Shown piece after piece: positions 24,383 through 32,792 of a DNA stretch of 33,395 bases; position 1 is the first letter of the stretch, and every line of letters starts with the position of its first letter. The stretch is taken from NCBI GenBank assembly GCA_013697785.1, contig JACCWE010000041.1:1-33395 (forward strand), given 5' to 3'. A program made the translations under genes and the position numbers. Origin of the DNA: Gemmatimonadaceae bacterium (GTDB taxonomy: Bacteria > Gemmatimonadota > Gemmatimonadetes > Gemmatimonadales > Gemmatimonadaceae). The notes under the pieces were generated by a model, which made no database searches, was not told where the DNA came from, and worked only from the letters and a program-made list of their open reading frames with translations.

Positions 24383-26368
24383 TCAGCGAATCGAAAAGCT
24401 GAGCGAGGCGCCGAGCCTCGGTCCGCCCTGATCGAAGCCGACGGTGGGTGTGAGGTGCGGTAGCTCGGACGTCTTCTTCGTGGACACCGCGACGCTCGAC
24501 GGCGGATACGGATCGCCGCGTGCGCTCGACGCGTGCAGCGCCGCTTCGATCGCACCGAGCAGCCAGATCCCTCCGCCCACCGCCGCACCCGTCGTCAGGT
24601 TCTTCCGCTCCGTTCCGTTCTGATAGGGATGCCCGAACGGATCCGTGAAAATTATCGGCGACGACTTAAGCGCCCACACCGCGCTCGCCGCCACGCCGCC
24701 CAGTACGATGATACCGATTACGGGCTGGTGGGTGTAGAACTGTCCACCGCCGGGAAGAATGCCGAGCGCGAAGGCCTTCCCCGGGCTGCGATCGAGCGCG
24801 CCGATGCGCGACGCGACCGCGCCGCGATCGACGGCGTTCGGGCGGAGTTGCAGATAGTGCTGGAAGTCGGCGACGGCGAGCGACGTTTTCTTCTCCGCCT
24901 GGTACACGAGCGCGCGCGTGTAGTAGACATCGGGCCACGCTGGCGCCGCGGCGGCTGCGGTGTTCAGCGAGCTTTCGGCGCTCTTCAGATTTCGCGCGGC
25001 GAAGAAGTCGATGCCCGCGCGCAATCCATTCGCAGCTTCCGCGGGATACGCCGCAGGACGCGGGCTCGCGAGCGCTGCGCTGCGATGGGGTAGCTGGCGC
25101 GGATCGAGGCGCCACAGCTCCGTGTACGCGAGCCCTGTCGCGGCGCCCGCATCGCCTGCGTCGATCTTCACCGCTTCTCTAAAGCGAGTAGCTGCGTTCG
25201 TGAGATCGCTGCGCCGCAGAGCGAGATATCCGAGTCCGGTCAATGCGCCCGCGCGATCGTCGCCGTCTCGCAACGCCGCCTCGAAGTCCTGCGACGCCGG
25301 ATCCTGTTTTCCGAGCGACGACAGGATATAGCCGCGGCCGATGAGCGCCCGCGCATTGTTCGGATCGACGGTGAGCACGCTGTCGTACGCTCGCTCCGCC
25401 GACACACTCCCCTCACTCAGCTGTCGCTCGGCCTCCAGCAGCAGCGTCGTGATCTCCGCTGCTGCAGTGACGCGCAGCGTGGCGTATGGCTTGTCGCCAA
25501 TGGTGACGACGAGCGAGTCGCCGTCCTGCAGCGTTGCGGCCTGCACGGCGAAGCGCGCGATGCCGGCGTTGTCGGTGACCTGCGTCGGCGTGCGCGCGGC
25601 GCCGCGCTGCGGATACGTTCGGAGCGCGACGGAGAGCTGCGATGCGGGATTGCCGAATGGATCGGAGACGGCGACGGTGACTTCGCGCGTGCCGCGGCCG
25701 CCCGCGCCGATGTCGAGCGTCTGCGGCGTGACCTTCACGAGCGAGGGTGCGGACGGGAGCGTCGTGAGCACGAAGTCGGCGACACCGTGCATCTCGACAC
25801 CATCGGCGTCCGCGATCCTGAGATTGTAGTTGCCTGCGGTGGAACCCGCGGGGATCGAGAATGTCGCGTGTCCGTCGCGATCGGTGTTGGCGTTGAGCTC
25901 CGCCTGCGTGCCACCGGGAATGTCGCGCGAACCATGGAGGAGGAGTCGCACGCCAGAGAGCGGCGTCGGTCCGCGGTGGATCGTGACGGTGAACTGGGCG
26001 ACGGTGCCTGCCGTCGCGCTGAAGCTGCGATACGGAAGATCGACTTCCATCGGTCGGATCGGCGCCGGCGTTTCCCGCTCTGCTCGACCCACCTTGTTGC
26101 CGTTGTCCGCGCACGTCTTCATCGCGTCGAGCACCGCGGGCGTGGCGCCGAGCTCTTTTAAATTCGCATTGTCGCGCGACGTGGGCGCGAAGGCGAGACA
26201 TGCTCGGCGAATGATCGCGGCGATCTCGGGCTTGCTGTACGTGGAACCCGTGAGAAATCGAACCAGATCTCCCTTGTGCAGCGGAGCGGCATCCTGTGCG
26301 CGCGCGGAGGTGACTGCGAGCGAGAAGCAAAGGGCGCCGGTGAGCGCTCTCGCGAGGCGAGACATCAT
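24383..26368 (-). CDS. Secreted Ig-like/TPR protein with C-terminal membrane hairpin
   Basis: A 661-residue protein with signal peptide 1-24 (TSARAQD). After an all-helical N-terminal part with two Cys (RRACLAF, KTCADNG), residues about 110-310 form two Ig-like/Big_1 modules (AGTVAQFTVTIHRGPTPLSG; EVTVAVSDPFGNPASQLSV). About 320-545 are TPR-like helical repeats (YDSVLTVDPNNARALIGRGY; YTRALVYQAEKKTSLAVADF). The end carries GILPGGGQFYTHQPVIGIIV and a second hydrophobic segment, resembling DUF5683-type membrane tails. It is convergent with the BIG2 gene (11 bases apart). The mix suggests an envelope scaffold that binds other proteins; the function is unknown. Confidence 0.82.
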   Translation of the reverse strand: MMSRLARALTGALCFSLAVTSARAQDAAPLHKGDLVRFLTGSTYSKPEIAAIIRRACLAFAPTSRDNANLKELGATPAVLDAMKTCADNGNKVGRAERETPAPIRPMEVDLPYRSFSATAGTVAQFTVTIHRGPTPLSGVRLLLHGSRDIPGGTQAELNANTDRDGHATFSIPAGSTAGNYNLRIADADGVEMHGVADFVLTTLPSAPSLVKVTPQTLDIGAGGRGTREVTVAVSDPFGNPASQLSVALRTYPQRGAARTPTQVTDNAGIARFAVQAATLQDGDSLVVTIGDKPYATLRVTAAAEITTLLLEAERQLSEGSVSAERAYDSVLTVDPNNARALIGRGYILSSLGKQDPASQDFEAALRDGDDRAGALTGLGYLALRRSDLTNAATRFREAVKIDAGDAGAATGLAYTELWRLDPRQLPHRSAALASPRPAAYPAEAANGLRAGIDFFAARNLKSAESSLNTAAAAAPAWPDVYYTRALVYQAEKKTSLAVADFQHYLQLRPNAVDRGAVASRIGALDRSPGKAFALGILPGGGQFYTHQPVIGIIVLGGVAASAVWALKSSPIIFTDPFGHPYQNGTERKNLTTGAAVGGGIWLLGAIEAALHASSARGDPYPPSSVAVSTKKTSELPHLTPTVGFDQGGPRLGASLSFSIR

Positions 26369-26459
26369 CGATTCCGTCGGTTGGTGAGCATGGGAGTGGC
26401 GTGCGCGGCGCCCGGATCGAGGGCAGCGCGCACACCGCGTTCAATAACTACTCCCTGAC

Positions 26460-26774
26460 TTAACGCTTGTTCGACTCTGAGCGCAACGATCCGTCCTTGC
26501 CGGTGCTCTCGCGCTCGTCGGAGCTCACGCGTGGCTCGCCACCCTTGCCGCCGTATCCGCTCTCGTGCTCCGTGGTGCGCTGCTCGAGCGGTTCGGAGCC
26601 GGGATGATTGATCGTGTCCGCCGAGGATTTGGCGGGCGCCGTGACGGCGTCCTCGTCGCTTCGCGTGGGTTCGCTGCCGCGCTGGCCCGATACCGCCTTC
26701 ATTCCTTCGGCGGCCTCCGCTCCCGCGCCTGTGGACGTATTGGCTTTGGGCTGGTGCTTCGGATCGTTGGTCAT
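26460..26774 (-). CDS. 104-residue hydrophilic disordered protein
   Basis: A protein with almost no hydrophobic residues, rich in Gly, Ser, Glu, Lys, Asp and Thr, starting MTNDPKHQPKANTSTGAGAE. The part HESGYGGKGGEPRVSSDERE recalls KGG-type stress proteins, but without their repeats, so this is only a resemblance. It has no signal peptide or membrane helix and should be cytoplasmic and intrinsically disordered. It is 91 bases downstream of the Ig/TPR gene start on the same strand, so it might be the first gene of that unit. The ribosome-binding site is weak. The biased composition is unlike a random GC-rich ORF, which supports a real gene. Confidence 0.7.
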   Translation of the reverse strand: MTNDPKHQPKANTSTGAGAEAAEGMKAVSGQRGSEPTRSDEDAVTAPAKSSADTINHPGSEPLEQRTTEHESGYGGKGGEPRVSSDERESTGKDGSLRSESNKR

Positions 26775-26871
26775 GATGCCGCCGGTTGAGGTGATGCCCA
26801 GAGCAAAAGCAGAGGGTGTGCCAAGGTCATCGCTCGCAGCGCGTTAGACGAGTGGCGTGATGGGCGGCTCG

Positions 26872-26883
26872 CGTCACGTGACG
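26872..26883. promoter_or_regulatory. Perfect 12-base palindrome with CACGTG core
   Basis: CGTCACGTGACG is its own reverse complement. It lies about 100 bases upstream of the small disordered protein gene and 290 bases upstream of the HEAT gene, in a non-coding stretch. A dimeric regulator site is the simplest reading, but no regulator is identified. Confidence 0.35.
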
Positions 26884-26942
26884 GCAGTATACTTCGAACA
26901 ATCTGCGAAATGGCCGTACATGCGGGTACAACCACAGGATTT

Positions 26943-26961
26943 GTCGCTATAGGGTCGCTAT
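26943..26961. promoter_or_regulatory. Direct repeat GTCGCTAT, 11-base spacing
   Basis: GTCGCTAT occurs at 26943-26950 and again at 26954-26961, three bases apart, giving an 11-base step as used by tandem-binding regulators. It sits just upstream of the AT-rich candidate promoter of the HEAT/HD-GYP cluster. The binding partner is unknown. Confidence 0.35.
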
Positions 26962-27170
26962 GTGGTCCTTTTAGTGACGTTAAATAGTCTTCGCAATTAA
27001 ACGATTAGGCGTTTTTAGCGAACTCTGCTACATATAGCATTGGATTCCGACCCACGAAACATCTCCTGAACCTCCGCGCGTGCTTCAGTGATACCGACCC
27101 TCCTCAGCGTTGCGTTTTCCCCGGGCATCTGTCACTCGCATGACCTCTTTCGCACCGTGATCTCGCTCTC

Positions 27171-29261
27171 GTGACCTACCCCTCCGCCGCACCCTCGGCG
27201 AATCCAAACTCCCCTGGCATTCCGAAGAAGCTTGCGGAGTTCCTCATGGAGTTTGCGGTCGCCGTTCAGAAGCACGCCATCTACCCGCAGGGGCATCCGC
27301 AGCTCGCCACTGCGGTCGATAAATGCGTGCGCCGTCTCGACGGGATCCTGAACGGAATCGAGCCGGTCACCTTCGCCTTCGCGCGCAACCAGGTCATCAT
27401 CGATGCCGTTGCGACGGATCCGAACAACTCGCTGATGAAGGAGCTCGCGCAGCGGCTCCATCGCCAGCGCATCGGCTCCATTCGCATCCTCCCCGGCGTA
27501 CTCCGCGACGAGCTCGCGGACTTCCTCTACGCCTCGTCGATCGAGGAAAACGAGAAGCCGCAGATCGCCATTGCCGCGCAGACCATGCGCTGGCCGCACA
27601 TCCAGGTCACGACGCTCACGTACGACAAGCTCGAGCTGATGGGAGACGAGAGTGGCCTCACCGACGACGAGAACAAGCGCGCCGGTGCGAAGCTCATCTG
27701 GATCGCCCTCGCGCGCGCGACGCTGATGCTCGGCGCCGATCCCGCCGACGAAGAGCTCCTCAGCCCTCTCGTGCTCGCGAGCGCGATCAACGAGCGCCGC
27801 GATCCCGCGTACGATCAGTCGGTCGTCGGCTTCCTCATTCAGCTCACGGAATCGCTCAAGGGCCCGCAAAGCGAAGAGTCGATCAAGGTCACGAGCCAGC
27901 TCACTGAGCTGATCAAGTCGCTGCAGCCCGCGGCGCTCGATCGCCTCATGGAAATGGGCGGCGACGCCGAGAAGCGGAAGCGCTTCGTGATGGACACGTC
28001 GCAGCATCTCGCCGCGGACGCAGTGCTCGCGCTCGTGCAGGCCGCGGCCAAGGCATCGAACCAGACGATCTCGTCATCGCTCCTCCGGCTCCTCGGCAAG
28101 CTGGCGCTGCAGGCCGAAAAGGGCGGGTCGCTGATGCGCGCGGGTGCGTCGGCGGCGATGCGCGATCAGGTCGAGCAGCTCGTCGACAACTGGGACACGC
28201 GCCGGCTGAATCCCGAGGGCTATCAGGAAGCGCTCGACCGCATGGCGCAGCGACGTGTCTTCACGCTCATGCTCCAGCGCCAGCATCCCTGCGAGCCCAA
28301 GCGCCTCGTCGCCACCGCGCTCGAGACCGACACGCTCGGTGGTCCGGTGTGGCTCGCCGTCAACCAGTTGATCTCGCACGGCGGCATCGCGATGCTGCTC
28401 GATCTGCTCGATCGCGCGCCCGCGAACAACAAGACGGCCGAGGAGCTGTGGCCGCTCGTGGCGACGCCGGACAACCTGCGCCATCTGCTGCGCGAAGAAC
28501 AGATCGATCCCGCGCTGCTCGAGCGCATCACGTCGCGCATGGGGCTCGACGTCGTCGAGCTTCTGCTCGATGGGCTCGAGACGAGCGAGACGCGCACGAT
28601 GCGCCGCAAGCTGCTCGATCTGCTCGCGCGCTTCGGCAACGACGCGGGACCGATGATCGTGCAGCGGCTCATGAACGAGGACATCCCCTGGTACGTACAG
28701 CGCAACCTGCTCACGCTCCTCGTGCTGCTCCCCAAGGTGCCGGACGGCTTCTCGCCGCAGATCTTCCTCACGCACTCCGATGAGCGCGTGCGGCGCGAGG
28801 CGCTCAAGCTGATGCTGCGCATGCCGCAGCATCGCCAGACCACGATCATCGCGGCGTTAAGCGACCGCGACGATGGCATCGTGAAGACCGCGATGGCCGC
28901 CGCGCTCGACGACTGTCCGAAGGCCGCGATCCCGCTGATCATCCGCAACGTCGAGCGCAGATCCGTGCACCCCGAGATGCGCGCGCTCGGTATCCGCGTG
29001 ATCGGCGCGTCGCGCGATCCCGAGTCGCTGGAGTGGCTGCTCAGCTATGCGGTGAAGCGCACGAAGATCCTGCGCCGCATGAAGCTGCTGCCGAAGTCGA
29101 CGGAGATGCTGGCCGCGCTCGCCGGCCTGGCGCATGGTTGGAGTGAAGATGCGAGTGTGAAGACAGTTCTCGAGCGCGCGCAGAAGTCGAAGGACGGCGA
29201 CGTGCGTTCGGCCGCCCTGCCTCGAAGGAGACCGAGTGACCGATCCAATTCGCTTCCTTAA
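27171..29261 (+). CDS. HEAT-repeat protein, cassette copy 1, with YxxxHP N-terminal domain
   Basis: A 696-residue cytoplasmic protein, GTG start without a clear ribosome-binding site; upstream in-frame alternatives are closed by stops. Residues about 19-125 are a conserved domain (FAVAVQKHAIYPQGHPQLA; FAFARNQVIID; GSIRILPGVLRDELADFLY) shared with the three following genes. A helical middle part follows, and the C-terminal ~250 residues form HEAT-like helical pairs (DERVRREALKLMLRMPQHR; DDGIVKTAMAAALDDCPKAA). It is paralogous over its length to the protein at 30620-32782 (both have WYVQRNLL and RVRREA). Its last 26 bases overlap the HD-GYP gene. It is probably a scaffold; no catalytic motif is seen. 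Confidence 0.82.
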   Translation: MTYPSAAPSANPNSPGIPKKLAEFLMEFAVAVQKHAIYPQGHPQLATAVDKCVRRLDGILNGIEPVTFAFARNQVIIDAVATDPNNSLMKELAQRLHRQRIGSIRILPGVLRDELADFLYASSIEENEKPQIAIAAQTMRWPHIQVTTLTYDKLELMGDESGLTDDENKRAGAKLIWIALARATLMLGADPADEELLSPLVLASAINERRDPAYDQSVVGFLIQLTESLKGPQSEESIKVTSQLTELIKSLQPAALDRLMEMGGDAEKRKRFVMDTSQHLAADAVLALVQAAAKASNQTISSSLLRLLGKLALQAEKGGSLMRAGASAAMRDQVEQLVDNWDTRRLNPEGYQEALDRMAQRRVFTLMLQRQHPCEPKRLVATALETDTLGGPVWLAVNQLISHGGIAMLLDLLDRAPANNKTAEELWPLVATPDNLRHLLREEQIDPALLERITSRMGLDVVELLLDGLETSETRTMRRKLLDLLARFGNDAGPMIVQRLMNEDIPWYVQRNLLTLLVLLPKVPDGFSPQIFLTHSDERVRREALKLMLRMPQHRQTTIIAALSDRDDGIVKTAMAAALDDCPKAAIPLIIRNVERRSVHPEMRALGIRVIGASRDPESLEWLLSYAVKRTKILRRMKLLPKSTEMLAALAGLAHGWSEDASVKTVLERAQKSKDGDVRSAALPRRRPSDRSNSLP

Positions 29262-30501
29262 CGCCTTCGGGAAGTCGTTGTCGGCGATGGCGCTCTATGC
29301 ACCCTCGCACCCGGCGCGCTCGAAATCGGCGCAGCTGGCATTCGAGGCTGTGCAGGAGCTCCAGCGTCAGGAGCTCGTGCTCAAGTTCTCCTTCCTCGGC
29401 GACGAGATCGTCTTTCAGAATCGCCAGCTGCGCGAGCTGAAGGATTGGGAGTGGTGCGAGCGATTCACGAAGTCCGGCATCCAGCGCATGGAGTTCGTGT
29501 CGGAGGTGATCAGGGAGGAGTTCGACGATTTCCTCTATACGATCATGGCCGAGGTGACGCCGGGATGGAGAGATCCGCGTCATACGCAGAGGAAGGAAGG
29601 GACCGAGTACATCAGCATCAAGTACGGCGCGATTGGTGTGCGCGGCGATGCCGACCAGTTCATGACGGATCCGCTGCCGACGATCGGAATGAACTTTCCG
29701 CTGGATGAGGAAGTGGAAACGATCGAGATGATCTACGGGGAGGTGGAGGCAGGACGTCCGCTTCCGGCTGGCGAGATCGAGACCGTCGTGGCGTCGCTGT
29801 CGGTGGCGATGCACGGCGACAGCGAGATCCTGATGCCGCTGCTGCAGCTCAAGGAGTTCGACCAGTACACCACGGCGCACGCGCTCAACGTGAGTGTGCT
29901 CGTGATGGGGCTGTCGGAGTTTCTGGGTTTGGGCGGGCGCGACACGCGCGCGATCGGAGTGGCGGGGCTGCTGCGCGACGTCGGGATGACGAAGGTGCCG
30001 AAGGACATCGTGTCGAAGGCAGGTCCGCCGACGGATGACGAGTGGGACATCATCCGGAGACATCCGATCGAGGGCGCGCGCATCATCCTCATGAGCGAGC
30101 CGCAACTCGACGTGGCCGCGGTAGTCGCGTACGAGCATCACATGCTGCCGGGCGGGCAGGGATATCCGCGTCCGCACTTCGAGCGTGAGTGCCACTACGC
30201 GAGCAAGCTGGTGCAGGTGTGCGACTGCTACGACGCGTTGCGCACCCGTCGCTTCCATCGGGGCGCGTGGACGCCGGAGAGCGCGCTCAGATATGTGGAG
30301 GACAAGGCGGGAACCGTCTTCGACGCCGAGATCGCGAAGGCGTTCGTGCAGATGATGCGGCGGTGGGAGCGGCGGATCATTCCGCTCGAGGAGGGGCAGC
30401 CGCTCCAGGCGCGCGCCGCCGATGACGTGTTGGAGAGCGCCTCCGTTCCGGCGCACGCGTCGCTGATGACCCCCAAGGGAACGCCCATCGTCCGGACCTG
30501 A
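29236..30501 (+). CDS. HD-GYP-type protein with degenerate HD motif, cassette copy 1
   Basis: A 421-residue protein starting at GTG 29236 with AAGGAG 5 bases upstream, overlapping the HEAT gene. Residues 5-103 are the shared domain (MALYAPSHPAR; FSFLGDEIVF; VIREEFDDFLY). Residues about 205-375 align with HD-GYP domains, which hydrolyse cyclic di-GMP: FDQYTTAH with His215, GLLRDVGMTKVP, RRHP with His276, EHHMLPGGQGYP with His301, His302 and GYP 309-311, then CDCYDAL with Asp330. The HD pair is R247-D248, and the lysine of the usual HD-x-GK is Met251. Loss of a metal-ligand His and the catalytic Lys suggests reduced or no hydrolysis, perhaps a sensor role. Confidence 0.85.
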   Translation: MTDPIRFLNAFGKSLSAMALYAPSHPARSKSAQLAFEAVQELQRQELVLKFSFLGDEIVFQNRQLRELKDWEWCERFTKSGIQRMEFVSEVIREEFDDFLYTIMAEVTPGWRDPRHTQRKEGTEYISIKYGAIGVRGDADQFMTDPLPTIGMNFPLDEEVETIEMIYGEVEAGRPLPAGEIETVVASLSVAMHGDSEILMPLLQLKEFDQYTTAHALNVSVLVMGLSEFLGLGGRDTRAIGVAGLLRDVGMTKVPKDIVSKAGPPTDDEWDIIRRHPIEGARIILMSEPQLDVAAVVAYEHHMLPGGQGYPRPHFERECHYASKLVQVCDCYDALRTRRFHRGAWTPESALRYVEDKAGTVFDAEIAKAFVQMMRRWERRIIPLEEGQPLQARAADDVLESASVPAHASLMTPKGTPIVRT

Positions 30502-30522
30502 TCGGGCATTTGGGGCAGATTC

Positions 30523-30594
30523 CGGGCGTTTCGCCCGTGACGATGGCGGGGGGTAGACGGTCGTATCCTGAGGGGCTGGCGACGGCCAGTCCCC
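30523..30594 (+). other. Two hairpins between the two HEAT/HD-GYP cassettes
   Basis: CGGGCG-TTT-CGCCCG (30523-30537) is a perfect six-pair stem with a three-base loop. A second stem pairs GGGGCTGGC (30572-30580) with GCCAG-T-CCCC (30585-30594), with one bulged base, and is followed by ATTCTT. They lie in the 118-base gap between the first HD-GYP gene and the second HEAT gene. Neither has a strong T-run, so they may attenuate transcription or stabilise mRNA rather than terminate it. Confidence 0.4.
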
Positions 30595-30619
30595 ATTCTT
30601 CGATCACCCGCCGACGCCC

Positions 30620-32782
30620 GTGCCTCCCCCGCACGCCAGCACCACCGCGAACACGCCCACGGAATCGCTGACCCGCGAGATGGCCGACCTCATGGTTGAG
30701 CTGTCTGTCGGGCTGCACAAGTATTCCATGTATCCGGACGGGCATCCGCTGCTCGAGTCGGCCGTCAGCGGCATCACGAGGCGTTTGCAGCTCCTGCTCG
30801 CGGAACGGCAGATGATCGCGATCGCGGTCGCGCGCAATCATCTCGTCGTCGACGGTGTGCCGACCGATCCCTCGCACACGGTGACGCGCGATCTCGCGCT
30901 CAAACTGTTCCGGAAGGAGATCGGTGCGATCCGCTTGTATGAGGGGGTGCAGGATCTCGAGCTGCAGGAGATGCTGAAGGCGATCGCGCGCGAGACGCCG
31001 AAGGTGGAGGGGGAGCTCGAGACCGCGCGCGAGTGGGAGCACGTGCGGCTGTTCCCGCTCACGTACGATCAGCTCGAGCTGCAGCAGGACGCGGCGGACC
31101 AGACGACGGAGGAGCGCGCCGGATGGGCGTCGAATCTGTGGGGGAAGCTCGCGTCGGCGTCGCTTGGAATCGGACTTGGCGGCGGCGGTGGGAACGGCGG
31201 TGGCGGCACGGGTGACGGGAGCGGCGGTGGTGACGGGAGCGGTGGCGGCAATGGGCCGGGCGGCGGCGGCGATGGGTCGCTGACGCCGGACACGCCGATG
31301 GATCCGCTCGCGCTGGCGAGTGAAATCGAGCGGCGGCCTCGCGATGCGGACTACGACAAGGGAATTCTCGCCTTCTTCGGCCAGTTCATGGACGAGATGA
31401 AGGTGAAGGGCGGGCATGCGTCGCATCAGCTGAAGCGGAAGGTGTCGACGCTGGTGAGTGCGCTGTCGCCGGAGACGCTGCAGCAGATTTTGAAGCGGTC
31501 GAACTCGGGCGCGCAGCGGCGGCAGTTCATGCTCAACGCGTCGCACACGCTCGCGGCGGACACCGTGCTCGATCTCGCGAAGGCGGTGGCGGGAGCGTCG
31601 GAGCACACGATGTCGGAGGCGCTCCTGCTCCTGTTGACGAAGCTCGCCAAGCACAGTGAGAAGGGATCATCCGGGCGGCGCGACAAGGCGGATACCGCGC
31701 TGCGGCAGAACATGCGGCAGCTCATCGATGACTGGGATGGTGCGGCGGCGCTGCCGGAGGAGAGCTACTGGCAGACGCTGGAGCAGCTGATTGCGGAGCC
31801 GGCCAATGATGCGCCGGCGAGCTCGGGGCAGTACGACGTGAACAACGAGTACATCCTGCAGATGTCGCTCGAGGTCGAGCTGTTCAGCGCGACGGCGAAG
31901 CACGCGGTAGCGGAGATGGTGAAGCAGGGGCGGATAGCTGCGCTCCTGGCGATGGTCGATCAGACGCCGGAGACGAACGCGGTGGTGTGGACACTGCGGC
32001 GGCATCTCGACAACACCGGAACGATCCGGCGGCTGCTGCGCGACCGGCCGATTGACTTCGAGGTGTTGTACAGGCTCGTGGCGCGTGTGGGTTTTCCGGC
32101 GGCTGGTGCGCTGCTGGATGCGCTGGAGCTCGAGGATGACAGAACGGCGCGGTGGCGGCTGTTCGAGATGCTCGCGCAGCTCGGGCCCGATGTCGGCAAC
32201 GCGGTCATGGCCCGGCTTCCGGGATCGCCGTGGTATGTGCAGCGAAATCTGCTGTTGCTCATGGCGCGGCTCGAGAGCTGGCCGAAGAGCTTCACGCCTC
32301 TGCCCTATGCGAAGCACCCCGATCCGCGGGTGCGGCGCGAGGCCTACGCGCTGCTGCTCCGCGATCCGTCCACGCGGGGCGAGGCGATCGCGCTCGCGGT
32401 GGCGGACAGCGATGAGCGGATCGTGCGCGCGGCGCTCAATGCGGCGCTCGAGGGCGGCTGTCCGCGCGAGGCGATCGCGGTGCTGACGGAGCGGCTGAGC
32501 GAGCGCACGCTCGACGGGATGATGGCGGTGCTGGCGATTCGCGTGATCGCGCCGATTCGGCTGCCGATCGTGCTCGAGGTACTCGTGCAGTCCGTGCTGT
32601 CGAAGAAGCGGCGTTGGTTCTTCGGGCGGAAGCTCGCGCCGAAGAGTCAGCCCATGCTCGCTGCGCTGACGGCGCTCGCGGCGACGTGGTCGAAGGAGCC
32701 GATGGCGCAGAAGGTTCTCACGCTGGCGGAACGCGATACGGATCCGGCGGTGCAGAACGCGATTCGCGGGCGGCCGCAGTGA
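30620..32782 (+). CDS. HEAT-repeat protein, cassette copy 2, with Gly-rich linker
   Basis: A 720-residue paralogue of the protein at 27171-29261. GTG 30620 has no clear ribosome-binding site; ATG 30680 in frame is an alternative that would trim the domain edge. Residues about 18-125 are the shared domain (LSVGLHKYSMYPDGHPLLES; VARNHLVVDGVPTDP). A linker of about 35 residues near 190-225, almost only Gly with Asn, Asp and Ser, is missing in copy 1 and separates this domain from the HEAT part. The C-terminal half has WYVQRNLLLLMARL, DPRVRREAYALLLRDP and DERIVRAALNAALEGG. It is followed after 10 bases by the second HD-GYP-type gene. It is probably cytoplasmic, with no enzymatic motif. Confidence 0.82.
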   Translation: MPPPHASTTANTPTESLTREMADLMVELSVGLHKYSMYPDGHPLLESAVSGITRRLQLLLAERQMIAIAVARNHLVVDGVPTDPSHTVTRDLALKLFRKEIGAIRLYEGVQDLELQEMLKAIARETPKVEGELETAREWEHVRLFPLTYDQLELQQDAADQTTEERAGWASNLWGKLASASLGIGLGGGGGNGGGGTGDGSGGGDGSGGGNGPGGGGDGSLTPDTPMDPLALASEIERRPRDADYDKGILAFFGQFMDEMKVKGGHASHQLKRKVSTLVSALSPETLQQILKRSNSGAQRRQFMLNASHTLAADTVLDLAKAVAGASEHTMSEALLLLLTKLAKHSEKGSSGRRDKADTALRQNMRQLIDDWDGAAALPEESYWQTLEQLIAEPANDAPASSGQYDVNNEYILQMSLEVELFSATAKHAVAEMVKQGRIAALLAMVDQTPETNAVVWTLRRHLDNTGTIRRLLRDRPIDFEVLYRLVARVGFPAAGALLDALELEDDRTARWRLFEMLAQLGPDVGNAVMARLPGSPWYVQRNLLLLMARLESWPKSFTPLPYAKHPDPRVRREAYALLLRDPSTRGEAIALAVADSDERIVRAALNAALEGGCPREAIAVLTERLSERTLDGMMAVLAIRVIAPIRLPIVLEVLVQSVLSKKRRWFFGRKLAPKSQPMLAALTALAATWSKEPMAQKVLTLAERDTDPAVQNAIRGRPQ

Positions 32783-32792
32783 GGATCTTCCA

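Larger units (their letters stand above)
26775..27170. other. Long intergenic region with AT-rich core
   Basis: About 396 bases between divergent genes (26774 reverse, 27171 forward), with no credible ORF. The stretch 26960-27050 is clearly AT-rich compared with the rest of the window and contains candidate -10-like elements (TTAAAT, CATATA near 27031-27040), fitting a promoter for the HEAT/HD-GYP cluster. Two further signals, a 12-base palindrome and an 11-base-spaced direct repeat, are listed separately. I see no rho-independent terminator or RNA gene here. Confidence 0.5.
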
